Shown here: in pieces, positions 42,749 to 50,855 of the stretch
How the letters are laid out: each line of letters begins with the position of its first letter
Position numbering within the stretch: the stretch's first letter is position 1
NCBI GenBank assembly: GCA_009695305.1
Contig: SIBG01000004.1
Location: 19,933-83,932 of the forward strand
Direction of reading: 5' to 3'
Length of the DNA: 64,000 nucleotides
DNA from: Opitutus sp.
GTDB taxonomy: Bacteria > Verrucomicrobiota > Verrucomicrobiia > Opitutales > Opitutaceae
Made by a program: the position numbers and the translations under genes
The notes under the pieces: generated by a model
What the model saw: only the letters and a program-made list of their open reading frames with translations
Databases searched by the model: none
Told to the model about the DNA's origin: nothing

Positions 42749-43825
42749 TTACTTAATCTTAAACAGGCGCTTCACCTCCGCCTCAACGCGTTCGGCGCGC
42801 TGGTTGTTGGTGAGCAGGATGCCTTTCTGATCGAAAAACACGATCGCGGGCACGCGCGAAATGTTGAGCATTGACGCCCACTCGTTCTTCGCCCCCTGGC
42901 CGTCGAAGTGCACGGGCCATGCCAGCTTGTTGGCCTTCACCAAGGCGTCCACCTTCTCCCGATCGGCTTCCTGGTCGAACGACACGGCGATCACGGCCAG
43001 CTCGCGCTTGTAGTCGGCTTGCACTTTCTTCAGCGCCAGCAGGCTTTTGACCGAACCCTCGTTCGTCGTCGCAAAAAATACCAGCGCCACGGCCTTGCCC
43101 CGCAGCTTCGCCACGTCGCACTCTTTGCCGTCCAGGGCGGTGAACTTGAGTTCATACGGTGCCTTTTTTATTTCGAGCAGGTTGAGATCGGCGCGCGCCC
43201 AGCCCGCCACCCCCTTGTCAGCATGCTGGGTCAGCTTGCGCAGGTGCCGCTCACCGGCGGCCGCGTTGATCGCCTTGGTTTGGATTTCGACATACGAGCG
43301 CTCGCGATCCACGAGGAAACGGCCGCCGCCGGGCATCGCGGTCAGGCGATCGATACTCTCGCGCAAGGCATCGAGCGTTTCCTTGTCGGGCGATGCGCGC
43401 ATATCCGCATCCAGCGATGCAGCCTCGAGCGCGGCCATCGCCGCGCGTGCCTCCGGCGTCAGACCCTCCTTGTTCCGCTCGTCAATCAGCGCGAATTTCA
43501 GCACGCCGCGGTAATGCCCGCGGAACGCGGCGAGATTCTTGTCCGTCATCGTGTCGGAGAAGTTCGCCAGGCCGTTGACGACGCCGTTCACCTGTCCGTG
43601 GGTCGGGTTCTGCTGGATGAACGCGATGCCCGCCGCGATCAGCTGCTTGAAGCGCGCTTCGTCAACCTTGGCGGCCTTGTCGTTTCGCAGCGTATAAAAA
43701 TCCGCCGCAGCCAAATCGACCGGGGATTTCTGGGGCGCCGCCTTCGGCTGGCCGGCGGGCGCCTGGGCCAGCCCGACCGGGTTGAACGTGAGACAAGCGA
43801 GGGCAACGACAGGTGGAATTTTCAT
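42749..43825 (-). CDS. TlpA-like thioredoxin-fold protein without CxxC
   Basis: This is a 358-residue exported protein (signal MKIPPVVALACLTFNPVGLA). Residues 1-215 are a helical region of unknown type. Residues 220-358 have the thioredoxin/TlpA fold, seen as KFTALDGKECDVAKLRGKAV followed by ALVFFATTNEGSVKSLLALK, VSFDQEADREKVDALV and ISRVPAIVFFDQKGILL. In TlpA-type enzymes the strand is followed by a WCxxC active site. Here the same position reads TTNEGS with no cysteine, so a redox role through CxxC is excluded. The cis-Pro (RVPA) is kept. It may act as a binding or chaperone-like module. Confidence 0.8.
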   Translation of the reverse strand: MKIPPVVALACLTFNPVGLAQAPAGQPKAAPQKSPVDLAAADFYTLRNDKAAKVDEARFKQLIAAGIAFIQQNPTHGQVNGVVNGLANFSDTMTDKNLAAFRGHYRGVLKFALIDERNKEGLTPEARAAMAALEAASLDADMRASPDKETLDALRESIDRLTAMPGGGRFLVDRERSYVEIQTKAINAAAGERHLRKLTQHADKGVAGWARADLNLLEIKKAPYELKFTALDGKECDVAKLRGKAVALVFFATTNEGSVKSLLALKKVQADYKRELAVIAVSFDQEADREKVDALVKANKLAWPVHFDGQGAKNEWASMLNISRVPAIVFFDQKGILLTNNQRAERVEAEVKRLFKIK

Positions 43826-43972
43826 CGAGAGGGAGGTTACGCGCGCGGCGATTCGCTGTCGAGACTACGGCGCGAGCCCGCCCAGCATCGAACCGCAGAT
43901 TTGGATTGCCCCACTTACGCCCGGTTTCACCGCCGGGCAAGCCATAAGATTCCGCGCCTCCAAACCCGTGGT

Positions 43973-44512
43973 TCACCCCAGCGCCCCAACCGCCGCGATC
44001 GCCGTGCGCTCGCGCGCCGCCCACTCGCCGCGGATTTCCACGAACGGCAATCCGCGTTTTTCTAGCGCCTCGCGCCAGAGCCTCCGGCCACGCGCGCGAC
44101 CAGCCGCATCCGGAAAACTCCGCTGCGGGTCCGGCTCGAACGCCACATCCGTGTCGCACAACAGCCACAGCGTCACACTCCGCGCCCGCTCCTCCGCCTC
44201 GACTCGCACCCACGCGGGACATTCTCCGGGGAAGAGCTCGTCATTCCACAGCGTGCAGGTCACCAGCTCCGTGTCGAAAAACACCACGCGCCGCGCCTGC
44301 GCCACTGCGCCATCCTCGTTCGCGATCTGCCCGAGCGCGATGGTCCCGAGATCCTCGGCCGTGATTTTCCCACCGCGCACGTCCCAAAACTCCCGCACAA
44401 ACTCCGCCGACCACGGCTCGCCGAAATGCACCGCGAGTTTTTGCGCGAGCGAAGTCTTGCCCGTCGACTCGGTGCCGAAGACGGCGATGCGTTTGACGTT
44501 CGGGTCAGGCAT
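43973..44512 (-). CDS. NadR-type nicotinamide-nucleotide/ribosylnicotinamide kinase domain protein
   Basis: This is a 179-residue P-loop ATPase with Walker A GTESTGKTSLAQKLA (13-27) and the NadR-like motifs AEFVREFWDVRGG and VFFDTELVTCTLWNDELFP. It corresponds to the C-terminal kinase domain of NadR (AAA_28 family), which phosphorylates nicotinamide riboside to NMN; the HTH and nucleotidyltransferase domains of NadR are absent. It overlaps pnuC by 8 nt, which fits a salvage operon in which PnuC imports and this enzyme traps nicotinamide riboside. NMN adenylylation would rely on NadD elsewhere. Confidence 0.85.
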   Translation of the reverse strand: MPDPNVKRIAVFGTESTGKTSLAQKLAVHFGEPWSAEFVREFWDVRGGKITAEDLGTIALGQIANEDGAVAQARRVVFFDTELVTCTLWNDELFPGECPAWVRVEAEERARSVTLWLLCDTDVAFEPDPQRSFPDAAGRARGRRLWREALEKRGLPFVEIRGEWAARERTAIAAVGALG

Positions 44513-45125
44513 GGGCGGTGGTGGCGGGATTTTTCATTGCGCCCGCCCATGCGCGCCAGCCCGCAAACGCCATCACCAGATAAATTGCGTAGAGCAACGC
44601 CGTGAACGCCAGCTCGGCGCTCCAATAGGAAACCACCGCGACGAGATTCGTCACCACCCACAGCGGCCAGTTCTCGAGATTCTTCCGGACCTGCAGCAAT
44701 TGCGCCGCCCCCGCGAAGGCCGCGATGAACGCGTCACGCCACGGCATCGCCGCGTGCATCCAGCGGCCCACGGTCAGCGCCCAGAGCACGGTGGCTGCGC
44801 CAGCGGCGACCACCACAACGCCACGCGCCCGCCAGCTGAGCGTCGTCACCGGCAGCTCGGGCGCCGCACCGCGATCGCGCCGCCAATGTCGCCAGCCCCA
44901 CGCCAGCAGCACGAAATAAAACACCTGGAGCGCCGCGTCCGCCGGAAAATGCGACTGGTAGAAAAGCACGCCTTGCACCGAGACCGCCAACAGTCCGACT
45001 GGAAACGCCGCCAGCGACCGCTTGATCATCAGCCCCACGCCGACGACCCCGAGCCCAAGGTTGAGCTGATCGAGCCCCGAGCCACCGGCGAGCCCACCCC
45101 AGATGTTGCGGAGCGTTTCGCTCAT
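44505..45125 (-). CDS. pnuC: Nicotinamide riboside transporter PnuC
   Basis: This is a 206-residue membrane protein with about seven helices. Typical PnuC features are SVQGVLFYQSHFPADAALQV, the WGWRHWRRD-type loop and the C-terminal NWPLWVVTNLVAVVSYW segment. PnuC carriers take up nicotinamide riboside by facilitated diffusion driven by intracellular phosphorylation. It overlaps hslO by four bases (ATGA) and the kinase gene by 8 nt, so all three are translated together. Confidence 0.9.
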   Translation of the reverse strand: MSETLRNIWGGLAGGSGLDQLNLGLGVVGVGLMIKRSLAAFPVGLLAVSVQGVLFYQSHFPADAALQVFYFVLLAWGWRHWRRDRGAAPELPVTTLSWRARGVVVVAAGAATVLWALTVGRWMHAAMPWRDAFIAAFAGAAQLLQVRKNLENWPLWVVTNLVAVVSYWSAELAFTALLYAIYLVMAFAGWRAWAGAMKNPATTAHA

Positions 45126-45964
45126 CTCGGCGCGGCGACAAACGCCTCCAGCGCCTCGCGCGTGATCGCATAGCGCGCCGCACAGCGCGGGCAGCGGATT
45201 TCAATTTTCTCGTCGTCGCCGAACAGCCCGGCGGGATCGCTCCGCATCGCCGGCGCGAGGACTTCCAACATCCGCGCCTGATTGCAGCCGCAATGCCACC
45301 GGCTCACGCGCGTCTCCAGCGGGACCACGGTCTCGGTCTTTTCCAGCTCGCGCACGCCCTCGGCCGTGAGCGCGTGAAACCACGCCAGGTCGCAATCCGG
45401 GTGCTCGGTCACGAGCGCAAATTCCTCCTCGCCAATTTGGAAAAACCGCCCACCGCGCTGCTCGCTCTGCGCGTAGAATTTCTCCGCGGCCGCGAGCGGA
45501 TCCGACCCGGTGAACGTGATCGCACTGCGGCGTTTTTCCCCGCGCCCGCGCACCACGTCGGCGAAAAACAGATTCGCCGGACCTTCCTTCACATTTTCGT
45601 CGAACACGCGGCCAGTCACCGCGCCGGTGTCGTTGTCGCCGGTGAGAAACACGTTCACGAGCGGTTGCTGGAAATTGATCGTCCACGCGGTGAGCTCGTT
45701 CCGCGACCGCGACGCACAGTGGAGCACGAACGCCGCGAGCGCCCGTTTGAAAATCGCATCGTGCGCCGGCGCCGGCTGCAGCTGCTGCTCGCTCAGGTGC
45801 AGGTAATAGTCGACGAAGAGGTCGCCAAAATCCGCCCGTGCCACGAGGGCGTTGCGGCTGCGCACGAATTTCGTGTGCACCTCCAGGCCGGCGTCGGCGG
45901 GGTTGGGCGGAGTGGATTCAGGCATGCTGCGAAAGATTCGCCGAATCCGCGCGATGTCCAGCAT
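45122..45964 (-). CDS. hslO: Hsp33 family redox-regulated chaperone
   Basis: This is a 280-residue Hsp33-like protein. The N-terminal domain includes LVARADFGDLFVDYYLHLSE, followed by the substrate-binding region. The C-terminal zinc centre is visible as CGC (WHCGCNQARMLEVL) and CPRC (IEIRCPRCAARYAIT), the four Cys that release Zn2+ and form disulfides under oxidative stress. Start is ATG 45964, 9 nt after the upstream stop; ATG 45925 is an alternative. It overlaps pnuC by four bases. Confidence 0.9.
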   Translation of the reverse strand: MLDIARIRRIFRSMPESTPPNPADAGLEVHTKFVRSRNALVARADFGDLFVDYYLHLSEQQLQPAPAHDAIFKRALAAFVLHCASRSRNELTAWTINFQQPLVNVFLTGDNDTGAVTGRVFDENVKEGPANLFFADVVRGRGEKRRSAITFTGSDPLAAAEKFYAQSEQRGGRFFQIGEEEFALVTEHPDCDLAWFHALTAEGVRELEKTETVVPLETRVSRWHCGCNQARMLEVLAPAMRSDPAGLFGDDEKIEIRCPRCAARYAITREALEAFVAAPR

Positions 45965-45973
45965 GGGGCGCGC

Positions 45974-46642
45974 TCACAGCTCGTCGGCTCGCACGGCCAG
46001 TGCTCGCGCTTGCTCCGCCCGCTTTCGCGCCTGCTCGACGCCGAGCGCGTCGAGTCCCAAAGCGTTGGCGACCGCGAGCACGGTGCCGACGCCGCAGAAC
46101 GGATCGAAAATCACCCGGGCGCCCGCCTGCTCTTGGGCAAACCGCACCGCGTGCGCCGCCGCGCGCACGCCCATCGCCCGCACCCATTTCTGCGGCCCCG
46201 CATCCACGATTACATCCGGAATCGGCAGCACGTCCGGACACTTCATCGCCCGCGACACCGCGATCAGATGGGTGAACCCCGGCCGCCCGGCCGTGAGCAT
46301 CCCGGGCGGACGCCGACACACAATCTTGTGAAACAACACGTGGGCCCCCGCCTCCTCCGCCGCGCGCACCACCATCGCACTTTTGTCGATCCACGCCCCA
46401 TCCCGCTTGATGTCGCTCTGGAAAAAGATCGCCGCGCCCTCGTCGGGCACCGCGTCGACCACGCGCCGCACGGCCCCAAGGAACCACTCCCGCCACACCG
46501 GCAGCGCCTGCCCTACTTCCGACACATCGGGCAGTGACGTCACCGCACAGGCGCCCACGATTTTTCCGCGCGCCGCCATCCACGGAATCGCATCCGCGCA
46601 GTGGACTTCACGTAAAGGGGCCGAATTCATCCCGCCCACCAT
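45974..46642 (-). CDS. SAM-dependent DNA-methyltransferase-like protein
   Basis: This is a 222-residue protein of the N4/N6 amino-methyltransferase fold. Motif I is FDPFCGVGTVLAVANALGLD, and the catalytic motif IV position is TSLPDVSEV instead of a DPPY/SPPY signature. The middle segment IFFQSDIKRDGAWIDKSAMV and HKIVCRRPPGMLTAGRPGFT resembles a family found mainly in actinobacteria and annotated as SAM-dependent methyltransferase. Because SLPD replaces the usual aromatic motif, the substrate may not be DNA. Start ATG 46642 overlaps the upstream TGA as TGATG; a GTG at 46645 also exists. It is coupled to the nuclease-like gene and lies 9 nt before hslO. Confidence 0.75.
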   Translation of the reverse strand: MVGGMNSAPLREVHCADAIPWMAARGKIVGACAVTSLPDVSEVGQALPVWREWFLGAVRRVVDAVPDEGAAIFFQSDIKRDGAWIDKSAMVVRAAEEAGAHVLFHKIVCRRPPGMLTAGRPGFTHLIAVSRAMKCPDVLPIPDVIVDAGPQKWVRAMGVRAAAHAVRFAQEQAGARVIFDPFCGVGTVLAVANALGLDALGVEQARKRAEQARALAVRADEL

Positions 46643-47307
46643 CACCCGGCATCCGCCTCGGCGCCAGCTCGCGTCGCGGCCACCGCGATATTTTCCAGCA
46701 ACGCGATTCGTTGCTCCTCCGCCGCTTCGAGGCTCACTGGTGGGCGGGCGAGCGCGAGCGACTCGCCGCGCCGCACGAGCAGTCCCCAGCCAGCGGGAAT
46801 CTCCGCCTCAGCGAAAATGTTCTCCGCGACGACCAGGTAGAGAAAGTCCGCGCAGCGATACCGAAACATTTTTGAGAACTTCGTCCCCTTCAGCACCCGC
46901 GCCTGCAGGGTCGCCAGCTCCGCGAGCACGTCGCGATACGTCGTGTGCTCCAGGCTGGAGAAATCCCACGAATCGAATTCCGGAAACAGGGCCTCACCAC
47001 GCCGCAGATCCGGCCGGTGCAGCGCGAGCAACTCCGCAAGTTTGGCGCGACGCGCGATCAGCTCGGCGAGCTGGCGGCGCGTGGCGGCTTCGGCGTGCGC
47101 GTCCTTCAGCAAATCCGCCCGCGCCTGTTTGCATTCGAAGACGGCGGTGCGCCGGGCGGCCCCAACCGAGCACGCCACGACATCCGCGCGATAGCCGCTC
47201 TGTGGCACGCGCACCTCGCAGGCGCCAATGGCGAAGCCGTTCGCCCGCGCCCAATCGAGCGCGAGCCGCTTCAGTTGCCGGTGGGATGCGGTTTCGTTCG
47301 TCGCCAT
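46642..47307 (-). CDS. PD-(D/E)XK nuclease-like protein of unknown specificity
   Basis: This is a 221-residue protein from ATG 47307 (MATNETASHRQLKRLALDWA). The motif arrangement YRADVVACSVGAARRTAVFE and then FECKQARADLLKD has the Asp and Glu-x-Lys of PD-(D/E)XK nucleases, in the MmcB/DNA-repair-like or DUF-type clade. A helical middle part (DLLKDAHAEAATRRQLAELI) follows. A further motif FSKMFRYRCADFLYLVV lies near the C-terminus. Its stop overlaps the methyltransferase-like start, so nuclease and methylase-like genes are coupled. This resembles a minimal restriction-modification pair, but the nuclease has no recognition domain. An upstream GTG at 47328 would overlap the glycosyltransferase stop. 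Confidence 0.65.
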   Translation of the reverse strand: MATNETASHRQLKRLALDWARANGFAIGACEVRVPQSGYRADVVACSVGAARRTAVFECKQARADLLKDAHAEAATRRQLAELIARRAKLAELLALHRPDLRRGEALFPEFDSWDFSSLEHTTYRDVLAELATLQARVLKGTKFSKMFRYRCADFLYLVVAENIFAEAEIPAGWGLLVRRGESLALARPPVSLEAAEEQRIALLENIAVAATRAGAEADAG

Positions 47308-47318
47308 CGCCGCCTCCG

Positions 47319-48416
47319 TCACGCACACAGCAGGAAATCCCGACCTTCCACGTAGCCCCGCGCGAGAAGTTTCGCGCGGTTGTAGTCCCGCGCTCCGCGG
47401 GTCGTCACGTAGCTCAGCACGAAAACTTGTCCGCCTCCGGCGGATCTCGCCGGTTCCGGCAGATCCTCCACCGCCATCACCGGCACCCCCGTCCCGCCGA
47501 GCCCGCGCCCCGTCTTCTTCGCATCGACATCGATGTAGCCCGCGATTGTCAGCCCGTGCGCCGCGAGATGCGCGGCGCGTTTCCGCGTGTGCCGGCCCGC
47601 ACCCCAGATAAAAATTTTCCGTGGGTCGGGCGCGTTATCTTTAACGCGCCGCGCCGACGGCGGAATAGAGATAATCCGCCCTACCTCCCGCGCGATCCAC
47701 TCCGCCTTCAGACGGAAAAATTTCTCCGGCGCATACCGCGGGTCCAGCCGTGACAGCCGCCGCGGCCCGTCGTGCCAGGTGAGCAGCACGCGCGGCACCT
47801 TCGCCATCCGCACGCCGGCATCGAGCCAGCGCAGCCACAGCTCGTAGTCCTCCGGGAAATCGCCGGCGCGATAACCGCCGTGTTTTTCCACGACCTCCCG
47901 CCGGAACATCACACTCGGGTGCGCCAACGGCGATTCCACGAACCGGTTCAACGCGATCTGCTCCGGCGTCACGAGTGAGTTCAGCCAGTCGACGTGCAGC
48001 GCGTAGCCCGCTTGCGCCGCGCCATCGCCGCCGAAATCCACGCGGCAGCCCACGACGCCCACCGCGCCATTCTCCGCCGCACTGAAAAACGCCACCTGCT
48101 CGGCGAGCCGCTCCGGGTGCGACTCATCGTCCGCATCCATCCGCGCGATCAGCCCGCCGCGCGCCGCGGCCAGCCCGACGTTGAGCGCCGCTACGAGCCC
48201 CTCGGCGGGGCGCTCGATCAGTCGCAGCCGCGCCTCGGTCCTCGCCGCGGCGCGCAACCACTCGCGCGTGCCGTCCATCGAGCCATCATCGACGACCAAC
48301 AATTCCCACGCCGACCACGTCTGCCGCCGGATGCTCGCCACCGCGCGCGCGATCGTCCCCACCGCATTGCGGACGGGCAGCACCACCGAAACGAACGGCG
48401 CGGATTGAAGGGGCAC
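47319..48416 (-). CDS. Family 2 glycosyltransferase with C-terminal nucleotide-binding-like domain
   Basis: This is a 365-residue GT-A protein from GTG 48416. Motifs are VSVVLPVRNAVGTIARAVAS, LLVVDDGSMDGTREWL, the metal-binding LIARMDADDESHPERL and an acceptor region SPLAHPSVMFRREVVEKHGG and FPEDYELWLRWLDAG. The last 100 residues hold a Rossmann-like segment (RKIFIWGAGRHTRKRAAHLA, then IAGYIDVD), a fusion known for some glycosyltransferases. Two palindromic hairpins (47629-47680) sit in frame between the two domains and encode the linker IISIPPSARRVKDNA. It heads the operon ending in nadR-like kinase. The TTG at 48485 would extend the N-terminus by 23 residues. Confidence 0.85.
   Translation of the reverse strand: MPLQSAPFVSVVLPVRNAVGTIARAVASIRRQTWSAWELLVVDDGSMDGTREWLRAAARTEARLRLIERPAEGLVAALNVGLAAARGGLIARMDADDESHPERLAEQVAFFSAAENGAVGVVGCRVDFGGDGAAQAGYALHVDWLNSLVTPEQIALNRFVESPLAHPSVMFRREVVEKHGGYRAGDFPEDYELWLRWLDAGVRMAKVPRVLLTWHDGPRRLSRLDPRYAPEKFFRLKAEWIAREVGRIISIPPSARRVKDNAPDPRKIFIWGAGRHTRKRAAHLAAHGLTIAGYIDVDAKKTGRGLGGTGVPVMAVEDLPEPARSAGGGQVFVLSYVTTRGARDYNRAKLLARGYVEGRDFLLCA
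47629..47680. repeat. Pair of palindromic hairpins within a coding sequence
   Basis: GGCGCGTTA (47629-47637) pairs perfectly with TAACGCGCC (47642-47650). GGCGGAATA (47659-47667) pairs with TAATCCGCC (47672-47680) at eight of nine positions. Together they resemble a REPIN unit. The 52-nt element and its closing GGGCGGATTAT-like end lie in frame in the glycosyltransferase gene. Confidence 0.75.
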
Positions 48417-48598
48417 GACCGCGTTGACTAGGCGGTGGAGCCCGCGGACCGCAACGCACTTTCGCGCCGCCGCCGTTGGGCCCAAGCCAGATTCTTGGGA
48501 AAACGCCGCTCCACTGCTGGCTGGGCGTTCAATTTTTATCGAAAAAAATTCCGCTTTCGGCGGTTGCTACGCGTCGAAAAAACCCGGATAAAAAACCC

Positions 48599-50113
48599 AT
48601 GAGTGAACCAACCGCAGGTAGCCCAAAAGAACCCGAGCCCTTCTCCCTGCCCTATTTCGTTTTTCTGATGACCGTCACGCTCGCCGGTCTCGGCGGCCTG
48701 CTCAAGCTGGTCGCGCCTGACGCCGTCTGGCTCGCGCAGGTCTCGGCGAGCCTGGGCCTGTTCGTCGCGGCGTTTCTCACCGTCATGATGGTCAACTGCT
48801 TCGTCGAATACGTCTTTCACCGCTACGTGCTGCACAAGCCGGTGGTGCCGATTCTCAGTCAGTTTTATCGGCAGCACACGCTCCATCACAACCTCACGCG
48901 GATCGGTCGGCGGCGCACACCGGGCGGTCGCGAGGTGCCGTTCGTGGAGAACATCTACCCGATCACCGCCCCCGAGCAGAGCGAGGCCTCGTTTTTCCCG
49001 TGGTATACGTTCACCATCTTCGCGGCCCTCGCCACGCCGTTTCTGGCGCTCGCCCAGTGGCTCGCGCCGACGTTCCCGTGGTTCTTCGCCGGTTATCTCG
49101 CGCTCGCCGGATCGATCTCGCTCTATGAAATTTCCCACGCGATCGAGCACTGGTCGTTCGAAAAATGGGGCCCGCTCATTGAGCATCCGCGCCTGGGCTG
49201 GTTCTGGCGCAAGGTCTACAGCTTCCATCTGCGGCACCACGCCGTGATCGATTGCAACGAGGCCATCTCCGGATTTTTCACGCTGCCCGTGGCCGACTGG
49301 GTGTTTGGCACCTTCATCCTGCCGAAAAACCTCTACGCGGACGGCGCGGAGTGGATTCCCTCCGAGTTCACCAGCCCGCGGCCTTACGCGTTCATCCGTT
49401 GGTGCGATGAGCGGAGTGATGCGATCGTGAAAAACCGCCGCGAGGCCGCTGCCTCGGCCCCCGCGGCCACCACCACCACCTACTCTCGCGGCGAGCAAAT
49501 CGCCCATTATTTCACGCACGGCACCGGACTCGCAGCTAGTGTCACGGCCCTTGTGCTGCTCGCGGTGTTCGCGGGCCTGCGCGGCGAAACGCGCCACGTG
49601 ATGAGCGCCGTGGTCTTCGGCGTGGCGCTCGTGCTGCTCTACGCGACGTTCATCAGTTTCCGCCGTGAACGGCCCGCCGTCTCGCGGCCGCGTTTCCACA
49701 AATACAATCACGCCGCCGTCTTCCTCCTCATCGCCGGCACCGCCACGCCGTTTCTCCTCGGTAATGTCCGCGGTCCGTGGGGCTGGAGTCTCTTCGGGGT
49801 CGTGTGGGGGCTCTGCCTGATTGGCGCGCTATCCCGCCTGCTCTTCGGCGACCGGATGCGGGGGGGCTCGACCTTTGCCTATCTGGCGCTGGCAGTGCTC
49901 GCCCTGATCGCCATCAAGCCGCTGCTCGCCACCGTGCCGGCTGGCGCGCTCTGGCTGCTGCTCTTGGGCGGGCTGTGCTACGTTGGTGGGACGGTGTTTC
50001 ACCTCTGGCAACACGTGCGCTACCATCAAGTGGTGCGCCACGCCTTCGCCATCGGCGGCAGCGCCTGCCACCTGCTGGCCGTGCTGCTGTTTGTGTTGCC
50101 AGGCCGGAGCTGA
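48599..50113 (+). CDS. Fusion of fatty-acid hydroxylase-like and hemolysin-III/PAQR-like domains
   Basis: This is a 504-residue membrane protein from ATG 48599 (MSEPTAGSPKEPEPFSLPYF). Residues about 15-270 are a sterol desaturase/fatty-acid hydroxylase domain with the di-iron histidine clusters HRYVLH (74-79), HTLHH (93-97), HAIEH (180-184) and HLRHH (210-214). After a Ala/Thr-rich linker (about 281-296), residues 298-504 form a seven-helix hemolysin-III/PAQR (ceramidase-like) domain: EQIAHYFTHGTGLAASVTAL, FHKYNHAAVFLLIAGTATPF and HQVVRHAFAIGGSACHLLAV. The expected SxxxH in helix 2 and the Asp before His in helix 3 (here KYNH) look altered. Both domains handle lipid acyl chains in other organisms. 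It is divergent from the glycosyltransferase operon. Confidence 0.85.
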   Translation: MSEPTAGSPKEPEPFSLPYFVFLMTVTLAGLGGLLKLVAPDAVWLAQVSASLGLFVAAFLTVMMVNCFVEYVFHRYVLHKPVVPILSQFYRQHTLHHNLTRIGRRRTPGGREVPFVENIYPITAPEQSEASFFPWYTFTIFAALATPFLALAQWLAPTFPWFFAGYLALAGSISLYEISHAIEHWSFEKWGPLIEHPRLGWFWRKVYSFHLRHHAVIDCNEAISGFFTLPVADWVFGTFILPKNLYADGAEWIPSEFTSPRPYAFIRWCDERSDAIVKNRREAAASAPAATTTTYSRGEQIAHYFTHGTGLAASVTALVLLAVFAGLRGETRHVMSAVVFGVALVLLYATFISFRRERPAVSRPRFHKYNHAAVFLLIAGTATPFLLGNVRGPWGWSLFGVVWGLCLIGALSRLLFGDRMRGGSTFAYLALAVLALIAIKPLLATVPAGALWLLLLGGLCYVGGTVFHLWQHVRYHQVVRHAFAIGGSACHLLAVLLFVLPGRS

Positions 50114-50123
50114 GGATTCCGCG

Positions 50124-50717
50124 CTACTTCTTCTTCGCCTCAAGCGCGTGCTCCAGCTTCTTGATCTTCGGCGCGATCACGAACGAACAATAGCCCTCGC
50201 CCGGGTGCTTTGCGAAATAGTCCTGGTGGTAGCTTTCCGCCGGCCAGAATTTCGCAAGCGGCACGATCTGCGTGACGATCGGGTCGCGGAAAACTTTCGC
50301 CGCGGCGTCGCGTGATTTCGTGGCGACCGCTTTCTGCGCATCGTTCGCGAAGAGGATGATCGAGCGATATTGCGGGCCATGGTCGTTCCCCTGACCATCG
50401 ACCTGCGTCGGGTTATGCACCTGCCAGAAATATTCGATCACCCGGTCGAGCGACACCACGGCGGGATCGAAATCCACCTTCGTCACCTCGGCGTGGCCGG
50501 TCGCGTGCGCACACACTTGCTCGTAGGTGGGATTCGCCTCCTTTCCGCCGGCATAGCCGGACGTGACGGCCTTCACGCCGGGCAAGAGTTTGAAGGCGGC
50601 GTCGGTGCACCAAAAGCACCCCCCGCCGACGACGATGGATTCGGTTTTGGCGGTAGCGGCATTCATGATCGGAGAGAGAAGCGCAAAGGCGCCAAGAAGC
50701 AAAGAATGGCGTGTCAT
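50124..50717 (-). CDS. msrA: Peptide methionine sulfoxide reductase MsrA, exported
   Basis: This is a 197-residue MsrA from ATG 50717. The first 20 residues are hydrophobic (MTRHSLLLGAFALLSPIMNA), a likely signal peptide, so it may repair methionine sulfoxide in the periplasm. The catalytic Cys lies in VVGGGCFWCTDAAF, and EVTKVDFDPAVVSLDRVIEY and YFAKHPGEGYCSFVIAPKI with a recycling Cys near the C-terminus are typical. ATG 50822 upstream would include repeat DNA and is rejected. It is the last gene after ettA on the minus strand. Confidence 0.94.
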   Translation of the reverse strand: MTRHSLLLGAFALLSPIMNAATAKTESIVVGGGCFWCTDAAFKLLPGVKAVTSGYAGGKEANPTYEQVCAHATGHAEVTKVDFDPAVVSLDRVIEYFWQVHNPTQVDGQGNDHGPQYRSIILFANDAQKAVATKSRDAAAKVFRDPIVTQIVPLAKFWPAESYHQDYFAKHPGEGYCSFVIAPKIKKLEHALEAKKK

Positions 50718-50779
50718 CGAGGTAAGATGAACAAAGTGGTCAATTATTCCAAATAACAATTCCGAACCTTCAAACCTCA

Positions 50780-50855
50780 CCGCGGATAAATCACTTCCGC
50801 CATCCGCGTCCATCGGTGTCATCCGCGGATAAGATCGATAAGCCGCCGTCCTACC
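50780..50855. repeat. Palindromic repeat block between msrA and ettA
   Basis: CCGCGGAT (50780-50787) faces ATCCGCGG (50821-50828), with the CATCCGCGTCCATCGGTG core between. It is followed by GATAAGCCGCCGTCCTAC (50836-50853), whose minus-strand reading begins at the TAG stop of ettA. The last part is related to GATAATCCGCCCTACC at 47670-47685. Confidence 0.65.
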
